A DNA stretch of 11,997 nucleotides from an uncultured archaeon (GTDB lineage Archaea > Thermoproteota > Nitrososphaeria > Nitrososphaerales > CALBXV01), in the NCBI GenBank assembly GCA_937890045.1, contig CALBXV010000542.1:1-11997 (forward strand), in the 5' to 3' direction. Below the pieces are notes generated by a model. That model searched no databases. It saw nothing but the letters and a program-made list of their open reading frames with translations, and was not told the DNA's origin. Numbering within the stretch: the first letter of the stretch is position 1; each line of letters starts with the position of its first letter. This document shows positions 1 to 8,114 of this stretch, piece by piece. The position numbers were made by a program, and so were the translations under genes.

Positions 1-64
1 GAATCTCATCTTCAAGATGTTCTAAATGTAAGTTCTTTCCTGCTGCTTCTGTTAAAAATTCCAT
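1..64 (-). CDS. N-terminus of a phage protein, possibly DUF6267-like (partial, runs off window)
   Basis: The reading frame is open from an ATG at 64 to the window edge, giving about 21 residues that begin MEFLTEAAGKN and continue HLEHLEDEI. The start overlaps the stop of the upstream PAP2-domain gene by one base (TAATG), which indicates translational coupling. The pattern EAAGKN-x-H-(L/M)-x-H-(L/I)-ED resembles the start of large DUF6267-type proteins I recall from marine T4-like phages. This is a memory-based match on a very short piece, so the family call is tentative. The first six residues, MEFLTE, nearly match the capsid-targeting start of T4 Alt (MELITE), whose I/L-x-E ends at the prohead protease site. 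That suggests a head-packaged protein, but only the leader can be judged here. Confidence 0.6.
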   Translation of the reverse strand, partial: MEFLTEAAGKNLHLEHLEDEI

Positions 65-1896
65 TATTTTAATCCATAATACGCTTTCCATCTAGGAGAA
101 AATTCCCAATGTTCTTTCTTACCAATCTTAACTTTCACAAAAGCTCCTGAAGTTTGTTCACCATACCCACGCAGTTTTAAATAACATGGATAATCACTAG
201 CCATACTTTTCATTGTAACACAATTATCTATAAAAGTAGTAATATTTTCAGGGACAGTGCCTTGATAATAACAGTTTGCTGCAGCTTCTTTTTGAGCTTT
301 AAACTTTCTAGTACCGCTATAAGTTTCAAAAGCTTCTTTTCCATCAAGTGTTTTTACCCATAGTTTATCTTTTTTCTTATAAATATTAAAATGACCATAA
401 GGAGCTTTAGATGCAGGACCTAAACCACCTTTAGTTAAGAGAGCTAAACCTTTTTTAGCAATTTTTATAGCTAATCCTTTACCAAAAATTCTTTCTAAAG
501 TTTCAGGTGTAATCCAACTCTCTATAAATCCAGCATTATCTTTTTTAAGACTTATTTTCATTTCTGTTCCAAAAGGTTTAATAGATTGATCAAATTTAAC
601 ATATAAATCTGTTTTTGGATAACCTGGCCCTCTATAATTTGGAGCTCTAAGTTGTGTTATTTGTATCTGTTTACCCTTATGTTCAAATTCCCATGCTGGG
701 CCTGATCCATCTATAAAGAGTTTTGCAACTTGAGCTTCATGAGCATTACCTGGTCTAAATGGTATAAAAACTTTCCCAGCTGCAGGGTCTTTATCTCTCA
801 AACTTACTTTAACATTCTCTACATTTTTACCAGTTGGTTTAAGTATATCTGATAATCTTATTAAATATTCTTTTCCCTTATAATTTATTCTTACAGCAAG
901 TGATCTTCCAATCTGTTTTAAATCTGATTCAAAAAAATCAAGTAGTTTAAATTTACCACCCTTTTTAATAATCAAATCTGGAATTATTTCATGTGTTTCT
1001 ACATCATATACTTTTGCATCTTTATTAGCTACATAAGGTTTTTTCTGTAGTTCTTTATTGATTTCAACATATTTGTAAAATCCTCCTGCTATATGATCAG
1101 GTGGTCCATAATTAGTAACTCTACCAGATAAAGGAGATTCTGTAAGGAAATAACTAGGAGCCCAAACATCTTCTTTCAACATATCAAGTTCCCATTTAAG
1201 ATATTCTAATGATAACTCTGGCTCTTTTCTTGTTGAAGCCAGACGATATAATTCATCTCCCAATCTATGTCCAAATTCTGTATCTGATTGATAATGTGCT
1301 CCTGCTATCTGTCTACTATGTCCTATCCTTTCTCCAATGTCAAGGATATTTCTTCTATGTTCAAATGGAACTTCATCCGCTATAAGTTTCGCAACTAATC
1401 TACCTTGAGTTGCATGTCCTGATGGATAGGATGGTGTCTCTGCTGTCTTTAATGGAAAAAATGTTAAGTCTAAACCTAACTTCTTGGCTAATTCTTTTGG
1501 TCTTGGTCTATTATAATATCGTTTAAGAGATAACAATATAGGAGAAGCTTGTTTTCTTAATTTTTCAATTCTATCTAAGTCAACTTTTAACTCATGTTTA
1601 TCAAGATATTCTTTAAATGCCTGTATGACTTTCTTATCATGCATAACCATATCCTTTTCCCATTGATCACGGAATTGACCTAATGAAACTAAATTATGAA
1701 TTTCGTTTTTTGTAACTTGAGATGAATTTCTCGGTGGTGGGTATCCCTGCCATTGATCTAAATCAATATCTTCATACGCAGAAAAATCTCGGGTCAGTTG
1801 TTTCAACCGACTTCCACTTAAAGGTTTATTATGACCAAGTTTGTCTAACTTGTCATTAACTGATAATTCCTGGATTGTTTGACGAAAAGCCTTCAT
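64..1896 (-). CDS. PAP2/acid-phosphatase domain protein with putative C-terminal PD-(D/E)XK nuclease domain
   Basis: 610 residues. The N-terminal half carries the complete PAP2/non-specific acid phosphatase signature: K125-x6-R132-P133, P158-S-G-H161 and S194-R-x5-H201-x3-D205, with normal spacing. In this superfamily (phosphatases and vanadium haloperoxidases) the second histidine is the phosphorylated or vanadate-binding residue. The C-terminal half, from about residue 290, is a separate region. It contains HE (E387) in a predicted helix, then PKTD (D430) and E445-M-K447, an arrangement like a PD-(D/E)XK nuclease core; this is inference. The first ten residues, MKAFRQTIQE, match the layout of T4 internal-protein capsid-targeting peptides (MKTYQEFIAE, with I-x-E at 8-10). 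A late-type box, CATAAATA, lies six bases before the ATG, and there is no good Shine-Dalgarno site. The stop overlaps the next gene start (TAATG). No signal peptide is seen, so secretion is unlikely. PAP2 is secure; substrate and nuclease activity are unknown. Confidence 0.88.
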   Translation of the reverse strand: MKAFRQTIQELSVNDKLDKLGHNKPLSGSRLKQLTRDFSAYEDIDLDQWQGYPPPRNSSQVTKNEIHNLVSLGQFRDQWEKDMVMHDKKVIQAFKEYLDKHELKVDLDRIEKLRKQASPILLSLKRYYNRPRPKELAKKLGLDLTFFPLKTAETPSYPSGHATQGRLVAKLIADEVPFEHRRNILDIGERIGHSRQIAGAHYQSDTEFGHRLGDELYRLASTRKEPELSLEYLKWELDMLKEDVWAPSYFLTESPLSGRVTNYGPPDHIAGGFYKYVEINKELQKKPYVANKDAKVYDVETHEIIPDLIIKKGGKFKLLDFFESDLKQIGRSLAVRINYKGKEYLIRLSDILKPTGKNVENVKVSLRDKDPAAGKVFIPFRPGNAHEAQVAKLFIDGSGPAWEFEHKGKQIQITQLRAPNYRGPGYPKTDLYVKFDQSIKPFGTEMKISLKKDNAGFIESWITPETLERIFGKGLAIKIAKKGLALLTKGGLGPASKAPYGHFNIYKKKDKLWVKTLDGKEAFETYSGTRKFKAQKEAAANCYYQGTVPENITTFIDNCVTMKSMASDYPCYLKLRGYGEQTSGAFVKVKIGKKEHWEFSPRWKAYYGLK

Positions 1897-1902
1897 ATCC
1901 AG

Positions 1903-1910
1903 TATTTATG
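1903..1910 (-). promoter_or_regulatory. T4-type late promoter box CATAAATA
   Basis: Read on the minus strand, CATAAATA differs from the T4 late consensus TATAAATA only in the first base. It lies between the end of the small charged gene and the PAP2-domain gene. The next bases are CTGGAT and then the ATG, so transcription would begin at or within a base or two of the start codon. Late timing would suit a capsid-packaged product. AT-rich sequence makes chance matches common; the intergenic placement supports this one. Confidence 0.5.
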
Positions 1911-1915
1911 TTTTT

Positions 1916-2110
1916 TTACTTTTGAATCCGGTGGCTAGAAAGGAACTCATCTATGATTTTTATATCTTCTATCAGTTCCTCTTGTTTTTTCGTGTTTTCG
2001 TGTTCTTTTTTTAGCTCAATGAGTTCTTTTCTTAACTCAACTTTTCTGTTAAGAATTTGCATTAAGGGTTTCTTTTTAATAACCCCTTTATTTTTATTCG
2101 CCGTGTCCAT
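1916..2110 (-). CDS. Small charged helical protein, unknown function
   Basis: 64 residues, rich in Lys and Glu, with no cysteine. A basic N-terminus (NKNKGVIKKK) is followed by a long amphipathic helix, roughly residues 18-60, with spaced Leu/Ile positions that could form a coiled coil. The ATG at 2110 lies inside the 3' end of the HAD nucleotidase gene, a 17-base overlap in another frame. No clear Shine-Dalgarno sequence precedes it, so it probably depends on translation of the upstream gene. A second Met at residue 17 is a possible shorter start. I do not recognise the family. Small cytoplasmic proteins of this kind are common between T4-like replication genes; a role as an adaptor or host-modifying peptide would be speculation. 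Confidence 0.6.
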   Translation of the reverse strand: MDTANKNKGVIKKKPLMQILNRKVELRKELIELKKEHENTKKQEELIEDIKIIDEFLSSHRIQK

Positions 2111-2603
2111 GATCTGTATTGATTATATAATCTAACTGTTCTATTGTATCAGCTGCAGTCTTATGTAGAATACCAATTCCACTTGCTTCAACCCATTTAT
2201 CAATGTTTATTTGTCTATCGTCAATCAAAACAGCTTTTTTATGTGCAAATGCTGCTTTCTGACTGCCTTTAAATGTAGGAATAATAATCCAATGTGGGTG
2301 TATATGCCTTCTTATCCAAGCAATTTTGTCTTGAATTACAAGAGTTCTGTTTACTGTTCCTGCTGCTGTTAATATTTCAGTATGAATACCTGAATTCATA
2401 CAATAATCTACTAACTTCCAAGCATCAGGTAAAGGATCTAGATTTAAGAATAATCTTTGAGCTGTCAATTTTCGTTTTTCAGTATCATAAACATCTTTTT
2501 TATCTTTTAGATTAACTTTATAACCTAAAGCTTTTGTCAAACCCGATTCAAAATCGGCTAAAACTCCGTCCTGGTCTAAAAATATTTGTCTTACTTTACT
2601 CAT
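2094..2603 (-). CDS. HAD-superfamily 5'(3')-deoxyribonucleotidase-like protein
   Basis: 169 residues. Motif I is FLD10-Q-D12-G-V-L-A-D-F, the DxDG(V/T) of HAD phosphatases: D10 is the likely nucleophile and D12 the acid/base. Motif II is ILT79A, a lysine of motif III lies near 116-122, and motif IV is VLID128-D129 for magnesium. Size and the DGVLADF form match the NT5C-type nucleotidases, which remove phosphate from deoxynucleoside monophosphates. In a phage this would adjust dNMP pools during replication, but substrate cannot be read from sequence. The gene follows the gp41 helicase gene and has its own sigma70-like promoter at 2612-2641, with the -10 box nine bases from the ATG and no Shine-Dalgarno site, so a near-leaderless transcript is predicted. 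Its 3' end overlaps the next small gene by 17 bases. Confidence 0.82.
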   Translation of the reverse strand: MSKVRQIFLDQDGVLADFESGLTKALGYKVNLKDKKDVYDTEKRKLTAQRLFLNLDPLPDAWKLVDYCMNSGIHTEILTAAGTVNRTLVIQDKIAWIRRHIHPHWIIIPTFKGSQKAAFAHKKAVLIDDRQINIDKWVEASGIGILHKTAADTIEQLDYIINTDHGHGE

Positions 2604-2611
2604 TATGAATC

Positions 2612-2641
2612 ATTATAACAAAAGCGTACCCGCGGTATCAA
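2612..2641 (-). promoter_or_regulatory. Sigma70-like promoter, copy A of repeated element
   Basis: Minus strand: -35 TTGATA (2641-2636), 18-base spacer, -10 TATAAT (2617-2612) preceded by TGT, an extended -10. The spacer holds the imperfect dyad TACC-GCG-GGTA. The -35 overlaps the stop region of the helicase gene. The same architecture and core recur at 11003-11032 and 11136-11165. It should drive the HAD nucleotidase gene, with the predicted transcription start only about two bases from the ATG. Confidence 0.75.
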
Positions 2642-4020
2642 TACTTAAAATTTTCTGTCTTTTCTGCTGCAATTCTCTCACCTGTAGCTGTCTGATCCAT
2701 AACTGGTCCAATATCAACTAATTCGTCTTGAGCTGTTTGTTCACAATCATACAATCTCATTTTTGGTCTATCAACACCTATAACAAATCTTCTATGATAT
2801 GTTGGATCATTATATCTGTTCTTTAACTGTTTAACCATGACTTGATCTAATTCTTGTAATTCTTCTGTAGATATTAATGCAAACATAAAGTCAGCTGTTG
2901 CTGGTAATCCAAATGACTCAGCAGTATCTTCTAATCCTACATCAGTTGATACAAAACCTGTTCTATTTGTTTGAGTAGCTGACATGATTGGAACATTAAA
3001 CTCTACTGCTAATCCTCTCATTTCTTCTGCTATACTCTTAACATAAGTATAAGTATTCACATTACTACCAGGTCTAACTCTAAATGATGCACAGATGTTT
3101 AAATAATCTATGAATATTATATCTGGTGTAAAACTTCTTTTCAAATCTAATTCTTGTAATAAATGTCTCATGTGTCCTGAATGAGCTGAAGCTGTTGGAT
3201 ATTCTTTAATGATTAATTTCCCTTTAGTCTTTTCTTGAACTCTTTTAATCTTTTTCTTATACATTGCCTTAGGTAAATCTTGTAAATCATTAAGAGATAT
3301 GTCTAATAAATTAGCGTCTATTCTTTCCGCTATCTTCTCCTCAGCCATTTCTAATGTAATGTATAATACATTCTTACCTTGAACTAAACAACTAGCGGCA
3401 ACATGACACATAAACAGAGATTTACCAACACCTGTTCCAGCCATACAAATATTCAAAGTTTTATTTGGCAATCCACCTTTTGTGATTTTATTCATTAACT
3501 CTAAATCAAAAGGAGTTCTTTCTTCTTCTGTATGATAAAAATCATATCGTGGTTCCCAATCATCTAAAAAATCATGTCCAATATTTGTATCAAAAGATAC
3601 TGATAAAGCGTCTCTTAAAATGTCAGGAATCTGACCTTTACTACCACCCTTATCTTGAATAATCTCAATAGAACTCATTACTCCATTGTAAACAGCTCTG
3701 TCTTTACACCAATTCTCTGTTGAATCAATCAACCATTTCTCTGGCGTATTTGAATTATCAGATTTTATTTCTTGAATAAGATTTGTTGTTTCTGAAAGTA
3801 ATTGAGCATCAATACCATCTTTTTCATCAATGTCAATGATTAAAGCTTCAGGCGTAGGAACAGCTTTATACTTTAAAAAGTATTCTCTAATTTGTTTGAA
3901 TAGGAACGATTCGTCCCTTTCTTGAAAGAAATCTGATTTTATGTAAGGTAATACTTTCCGTGTATATTCTTCATTCGTTATCAGATTCTTGAGTATCGTC
4001 TGTTCTAGTCTCGTTGCCAT
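2638..4020 (-). CDS. 41: Replicative DNA helicase, T4 gp41-like (DnaB family)
   Basis: 460 residues, close to T4 gp41 in length. An N-terminal helical domain (about 1-150) precedes a RecA-type DnaB C-terminal domain. Visible motifs: Walker A A194-GTGVGKS201, catalytic-glutamate segment ITLE224M, Walker B IIFID305YLNIC, the SATQ350TNRTG motif that senses phosphate and contacts DNA, and a KNR402YND arginine-finger region. It should form a hexamer that unwinds DNA 5'-3' on the lagging strand ahead of the polymerase. The ATG at 4020 lies 50 bases inside the uvsX gene in another frame, without a clear Shine-Dalgarno site, implying coupling. In T4 uvsX and 41 are also close neighbours, which supports the assignment. 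No primase or helicase-loader gene is seen in this window. Confidence 0.93.
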   Translation of the reverse strand: MATRLEQTILKNLITNEEYTRKVLPYIKSDFFQERDESFLFKQIREYFLKYKAVPTPEALIIDIDEKDGIDAQLLSETTNLIQEIKSDNSNTPEKWLIDSTENWCKDRAVYNGVMSSIEIIQDKGGSKGQIPDILRDALSVSFDTNIGHDFLDDWEPRYDFYHTEEERTPFDLELMNKITKGGLPNKTLNICMAGTGVGKSLFMCHVAASCLVQGKNVLYITLEMAEEKIAERIDANLLDISLNDLQDLPKAMYKKKIKRVQEKTKGKLIIKEYPTASAHSGHMRHLLQELDLKRSFTPDIIFIDYLNICASFRVRPGSNVNTYTYVKSIAEEMRGLAVEFNVPIMSATQTNRTGFVSTDVGLEDTAESFGLPATADFMFALISTEELQELDQVMVKQLKNRYNDPTYHRRFVIGVDRPKMRLYDCEQTAQDELVDIGPVMDQTATGERIAAEKTENFKY

Positions 4021-5014
4021 ATAAAAATTCTTGTTTAGCTGCTTCGTTTAATTTATCTAATACTTCTTTTGTAAAGTATTTTTCTGGATTGTTGTTGATT
4101 GTTTTCGCAAATTGAGTAGTGCCACCAGGCAACTCAATTCTTGTAGATGATTTCTTGAAGATACCATATTTAATAGCTAAATCAATTAAGCCATAATATC
4201 TATCTAACCCTTTTTTATAAGTTAGCATAACATCTACTACTCTATTCTCAACTGTTAGTCTTGATTTTTCATTCTTACAATGAACAATATTGCCGATAAC
4301 TTCTGTTCCTTCTTTCTCTTTCTTTCTTGATAAGAATAGAATAGAAGATGCGGCATATTTTAGACCACTTCCACCACCCATAACTCGTTTTGCAAACAGT
4401 CCCATTTGATCGTAAGTATGATTTGTCACGACTAATGCGACTCCTGCTTTTGCAAGTTTGAGTGTCAATACACGAAACGCTCCTTTCACTAATTGAGCTC
4501 TAGTCATGTCTCTTGTTTCAGCACCAGCTGTCGTATCTTCTATCTCTTTTGTTGTAGATAACATACCAAGAGAATCTAAAACAAATAACATTTTCATATC
4601 TGTTTTATCTTGCATGTATTGATCTAAAATACGAATTGCTTGAGTTCTGAATTCTTGAACTGTTGTAACAGGAACCATCATAATTCTTGAAGAATCAATT
4701 CCTCGTTCTTCAATCATTTTCTTTGATGTTGCACTTTCTGATTCAAAATAGATAACTGCTGCATCAGCGTTATCCTCTAAGAATTGTTTACACATTCCAA
4801 GTGCGAAGAATGTTTTACCCGTTGCAGATTCACCTGCTAATGCTGTAATTTTATTGTCGGGTAATCCATCATATATTGAACCAGATAATAAAGCGTTAAA
4901 TATATACGAACCTGTGTCAATATATCCACTGACATCAGCGGCCGCTACACCTTCTTCTACAATAGAAGCGAACTCATTACCTGTAGTTCTAATCAGATTT
5001 TTCAAATAACTCAT
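3971..5014 (-). CDS. uvsX: UvsX RecA-like recombinase
   Basis: 347 residues from the ATG at 5014. That start is preferred over an upstream in-frame TTG because GGAG lies seven bases before it. A RecA fold is shown by Walker A G61-ESATGKT68, a following FESES segment with a candidate catalytic glutamate near 91, Walker B MLFVLD147S and the glycine-rich MGGGSG loop near 212-217 that fits DNA-binding loop L2. UvsX proteins polymerise on single-stranded DNA and catalyse strand exchange, which in T4 drives recombination-dependent replication and repair. The C-terminal 20 residues are acidic and fall in the stretch shared with the helicase gene. The preceding small membrane-protein gene ends two bases before the ATG. 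A promoter at 5191-5218 probably serves both. Confidence 0.93.
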   Translation of the reverse strand: MSYLKNLIRTTGNEFASIVEEGVAAADVSGYIDTGSYIFNALLSGSIYDGLPDNKITALAGESATGKTFFALGMCKQFLEDNADAAVIYFESESATSKKMIEERGIDSSRIMMVPVTTVQEFRTQAIRILDQYMQDKTDMKMLFVLDSLGMLSTTKEIEDTTAGAETRDMTRAQLVKGAFRVLTLKLAKAGVALVVTNHTYDQMGLFAKRVMGGGSGLKYAASSILFLSRKKEKEGTEVIGNIVHCKNEKSRLTVENRVVDVMLTYKKGLDRYYGLIDLAIKYGIFKKSSTRIELPGGTTQFAKTINNNPEKYFTKEVLDKLNEAAKQEFLYGNETRTDDTQESDNE

Positions 5015-5016
5015 AA

Positions 5017-5184
5017 TCAATCTCCGTTTCTTAATTCTCTCCTTTTCTTTTTGAGAGTAGTTTCATAATCTATAATTTGTCGAACCCATTTTTTAAAAGA
5101 ATGTAGTTCAACATAAATTATGATTAATAAAACCCATGTAATCATATGAAGTGTTAAAAAAATATAACTTATTTCAGTATTCAT
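5017..5184 (-). CDS. Small single-pass membrane protein, unknown function
   Basis: 55 residues from the ATG at 5184; a TTG six codons upstream would lie in the promoter and is unlikely. Residues about 6-25 form one hydrophobic helix ([17 protein letters not shown]). A C-terminal region of about 28 residues is strongly basic (KKWVRQ, LKKKRR) and by the positive-inside rule would face the cytoplasm. There is no Shine-Dalgarno site, and the -10 box of the promoter lies only six bases before the ATG, so a leaderless mRNA is predicted. It lies directly upstream of uvsX. I do not recognise the family. It could be a holin-like or membrane-tethering protein, but nothing distinguishes these. Confidence 0.6.
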   Translation of the reverse strand: MNTEISYIFLTLHMITWVLLIIIYVELHSFKKWVRQIIDYETTLKKKRRELRNGD

Positions 5185-5190
5185 ATATCT

Positions 5191-5218
5191 ATTATAACAC
5201 AAAACCCGATTCTGTCAA
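5191..5218 (-). promoter_or_regulatory. Sigma70-like promoter for the small membrane gene and uvsX
   Basis: Minus strand: perfect -35 TTGACA (5218-5213), 16-base spacer, perfect -10 TATAAT (5196-5191) with an upstream TGT (extended -10). It overlaps the 3' end of the thermonuclease-family gene. It has the same spacing as the promoter at 9432-9459. The predicted start of transcription falls at about 5184, the A of the next ATG. Confidence 0.75.
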
Positions 5219-5608
5219 TCGCTTTCTGTTCTCTAAATGAGCTTCTTTAATGTCATCTTTACTTTGTCCATGATAGGCCACTGCATGATGTGCTTCAACA
5301 GCCATGTCATTCCAACATTCTGTCTTATCAGGATTATATAGATTTCCTAAGATTCTACCAAACTTTCCTTTCTTACCACTTTCTACTAAAATATATGGAT
5401 ACTTTTCAACCCAATCTACTAAGAATTGTTTAGCAGCTAATCCATATTTCTTTTCTACTTTATCGCGAGTGCGTGATTCTGGTGTGTCTATTCCTAGAAG
5501 TCTAACTCTACCTTTTTGAAAAGAGTTAAATCCCATATCTAACATTACATCAATGGTATCACCATCAACTATTTTTATTACTTTTGCTTTATATATAAAG
5601 GGATTCAT
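5192..5608 (-). CDS. Thermonuclease-family (SNase-like) protein
   Basis: 138 residues from the ATG at 5608, two bases after the polymerase stop; an in-frame GTG two codons earlier is less likely. The staphylococcal nuclease fold is shown by IVD15GDT, VR36LLGID41TPE44 and KFGR85ILG. The catalytic and calcium-binding set of the family (Asp, Arg, Asp, Glu, Arg) therefore appears complete, and an active phosphodiesterase is likely. No signal peptide is present, so it should act in the infected cytoplasm, for example on host DNA or RNA, or in trimming replication intermediates. Being the gene right after DNA polymerase it is probably co-transcribed and translationally coupled to it. The 3' end contains the -35 of the next promoter. 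The C-terminal tail (NRKRLTESGF) is short and basic. Confidence 0.9.
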   Translation of the reverse strand: MNPFIYKAKVIKIVDGDTIDVMLDMGFNSFQKGRVRLLGIDTPESRTRDKVEKKYGLAAKQFLVDWVEKYPYILVESGKKGKFGRILGNLYNPDKTECWNDMAVEAHHAVAYHGQSKDDIKEAHLENRKRLTESGFVL

Positions 5609-5610
5609 GT

Positions 5611-8106
5611 TCACCCAAAAAATTCATTAAGAGTGGATACTGGTTCAGTAGTCCACCCAATCTTATTTAAAATTACTCCTAAAGGCTCGACAAAAGATTT
5701 ATTGAATTGTGTTTCATAATCAATATAAGGTTCTAATTCAAACTCTTTAGGTAACGCATTGACAAAAGATATCACATTTTCATTAATTACATTAGGCATT
5801 TTCAAATAACAAAACTTGACTTTCTCACCATTTGTAATAACAGGATATTTCTTGTCTATATTGTATTTAGACAAATAGTTATTGTAAAGAAGTGATCCTC
5901 TTACATGAATTGGCGTTCCTTTCCTATATATTGACGCAGCATTAGAATAATTAGTTACATTTTGGCAACCTCTTGGAAAAGATATTTCTTCAATCGGTAA
6001 TTTTGAAAATTCATTCCTAGCATTTGTAATAAATTCCCAAACATCATGTTCTGTTTCATTCATTACAACTTTAATACCTTGTGCTAATTTCTTTCTACAC
6101 CACATTGGAGTAGAAGATTTAGCTGTTTCAATTCCCATCAATTTAAGGCGTGGACTTTTATATCTAACACCTTCTGAATCATGTACATTAAGAATATATC
6201 TTTTCTTTGCAGTCCAAATTGCCTTATCAGCTATAACTTCTCTACCCATATGCATTCTATTGTCATAAGCATTCATATAAGAAGCTAATTCTTCATACGA
6301 TTCGTTAATCATAGGTTCAAGTTTTTCTTTAGCAATTGTATCTAAAAAATCTACTGGATTTTTAGGATTTACTTTACTAACTAATGCATCAAAAGTTACA
6401 TAGATTGAATCAGTATCAATAGCTATTACATAATCTTCATCAGTTTCTAATAATTTATTCATGTATATATTAACAGCTTTTTCAACCCACTTAATACTTA
6501 ACTGACCTGCTGTTGTAATTCCTTCAGCTATATCTCTGTTAAAGTATCTAAAATACTGATTACCTAAAGCTCCATAACATGAGTTAAGAGCAATCTTTGC
6601 AGCCATCTGATTATTATTTTCAGCAGTGATTGCATATTCTAATTTTCTTTTTGTGGTTATATCATCTTTAGCTGTCTTTTCTAATTCTTTTCTGTGTTGT
6701 ATCATTTTATTTTTAGTCAACACTCTTTCATCATACATTTCTTCTAATAGCTCAGGTAAAAAACCTTGTCGTTTTGTACTAAACATGGCACCATTCGGTG
6801 TAACTGTTGAAGTAGTCAATGAAGTTATATCAACTTCACCTTCAAGTAGTTTATTAACTGAAATATCTTGATTAAATTTATTTGGTAAATGAGTATCAGG
6901 ACTCATATTATATTGCATGATTAAATGTGGATACAGACTATTTAAATCAAATGACATTACCCATTTGTGTTGTCCCACTTGTGGTTCTTTTACATAAGCT
7001 CCAACAATTCTAGAATCTTGTTTCCCTTTCTTTGGTGGTGGAATCATTCCTTTCTTTTTTAAGAAATTGTAAATAAGTAAATCCCAATATCTTACCGATC
7101 CAAATACATCTGTAAAATTACACTTAGCACTATAAGCCATAGTAACTAATAAATCCATTAACTGAAGCTTATCATCTAAAGCTTCTACTAATTCACAATC
7201 TCTGATATTATATTCTAAAAACTTCTGATAATCATTTCTATAAAACAAATGCATAGCTCCGAACTCTGAATAATCTATTTTATTTTTACCAAGTTCTACT
7301 TCTGCAATATGATCTAACCTATATGTTTCTCTTGTAATGTATATAAATTTCTTATACATCTGTAAGTAATCAAGTGTTGACACTCCAGATATATTGTAAG
7401 CTATCTGTTTCTTTTGACCCATATAAAACCACTCTCTAGAAGTAAGTAGATTATGTGGGGATAATTTAGTAGCTGTATCCCAATTAAATAATTTCCAAAT
7501 ACGATTGATAAGATATGCCATATCAAATGATTCAACATTCCAACCAGTTACTATATCAGGCTCAAGTTCATCCCAAACTTCCATAAAAGTTTTCAACAAC
7601 TGTTTTTCATGTTGACATTTATGATATTTTATATTTGGATTGTCTGTTTTAAAATCAAAATTATCTGTTCCTATGACATGAATAGTATCATGTCCAAATA
7701 ATTTCATTGTAATCGCATTGACCTTTTCTTCTGCATCAATAGGTTCTGGAAATCCATTTTCACATTCACACTCTATATCAATACAAAGAATATTTAATTG
7801 TTTAATATCAAAATTTATATTACTAGGAAAACTCTCATTGATGTAAGTATATTCCCATGAGTCTAAACCATGAATATCAACATTCGTGCCTTTGAATTTC
7901 TTTTTCCAATTACGAGCATGATTAATCGAGCCGAACTTCTTAGCTTGTAAGAATTCACCTTTAACAGATTTAAAAGCTGATTGTTTGTTTGTTGGAATAT
8001 AAAGTGTCGGTTCGTATTGTAATCTTTTAATATATCGTTTACCGTTCTTTATTCCACGAGCTAATATGAAGTCTCTATACTTCTGTACATTAGTGTAAAA
8101 ATGCAC
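5611..8106 (-). CDS. 43: DNA polymerase, family B, T4 gp43-like
   Basis: 831 residues, slightly shorter than T4 gp43. The 3'-5' exonuclease motifs are intact: Exo I CID110-I-E112, Exo II WNVESFD195, Exo III Y299NIRD303. Polymerase motifs are motif A SFD387LNSLYP, motif B K504IALNSCYG and motif C D564TD566S. The C-terminal TLNEFFG resembles a sliding-clamp-binding peptide. It should be the proofreading replicative polymerase. The start is GTG at 8106, chosen because HFYTNVQKY is the usual family beginning and a TAA stop lies directly before it. That stop ends a five-codon leader ORF, and the GTG sits in the 8-base loop of an 8-bp hairpin, suggesting translational control. The thermonuclease gene follows two bases after the stop. 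Confidence 0.97.
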   Translation of the reverse strand: MHFYTNVQKYRDFILARGIKNGKRYIKRLQYEPTLYIPTNKQSAFKSVKGEFLQAKKFGSINHARNWKKKFKGTNVDIHGLDSWEYTYINESFPSNINFDIKQLNILCIDIECECENGFPEPIDAEEKVNAITMKLFGHDTIHVIGTDNFDFKTDNPNIKYHKCQHEKQLLKTFMEVWDELEPDIVTGWNVESFDMAYLINRIWKLFNWDTATKLSPHNLLTSREWFYMGQKKQIAYNISGVSTLDYLQMYKKFIYITRETYRLDHIAEVELGKNKIDYSEFGAMHLFYRNDYQKFLEYNIRDCELVEALDDKLQLMDLLVTMAYSAKCNFTDVFGSVRYWDLLIYNFLKKKGMIPPPKKGKQDSRIVGAYVKEPQVGQHKWVMSFDLNSLYPHLIMQYNMSPDTHLPNKFNQDISVNKLLEGEVDITSLTTSTVTPNGAMFSTKRQGFLPELLEEMYDERVLTKNKMIQHRKELEKTAKDDITTKRKLEYAITAENNNQMAAKIALNSCYGALGNQYFRYFNRDIAEGITTAGQLSIKWVEKAVNIYMNKLLETDEDYVIAIDTDSIYVTFDALVSKVNPKNPVDFLDTIAKEKLEPMINESYEELASYMNAYDNRMHMGREVIADKAIWTAKKRYILNVHDSEGVRYKSPRLKLMGIETAKSSTPMWCRKKLAQGIKVVMNETEHDVWEFITNARNEFSKLPIEEISFPRGCQNVTNYSNAASIYRKGTPIHVRGSLLYNNYLSKYNIDKKYPVITNGEKVKFCYLKMPNVINENVISFVNALPKEFELEPYIDYETQFNKSFVEPLGVILNKIGWTTEPVSTLNEFFG

Positions 8107-8114
8107 TTACACTA
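8091..8114 (-). promoter_or_regulatory. Hairpin presenting the polymerase start codon (candidate translational operator)
   Basis: On the minus-strand RNA, UAGUGUAA (8114-8107) pairs perfectly with UUACACUA (8098-8091), an 8-bp stem. The 8-base loop is GUGCAUUU (8106-8099), whose first three bases are the GTG start codon of DNA polymerase. T4 gp43 is known to repress its own translation by binding an mRNA hairpin with an 8-base loop near its ribosome-binding site. The form is similar, the loop sequence is not; autoregulation here is inference. Confidence 0.6.

Noticed and set aside
1953..2515. Plus-strand open frames antisense to the HAD nucleotidase and the small charged gene
   Set aside because: No plus-strand promoter or ribosome-binding site, and the composition is that of antisense shadow frames.
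4935..4950. CAGCGGCCGCTA GC-rich stretch in uvsX resembling the repeated promoter core
   Set aside because: It lacks the ACCGC-(A/G)-GGT arrangement and flanking -35/-10 boxes, and encodes a run of alanines.
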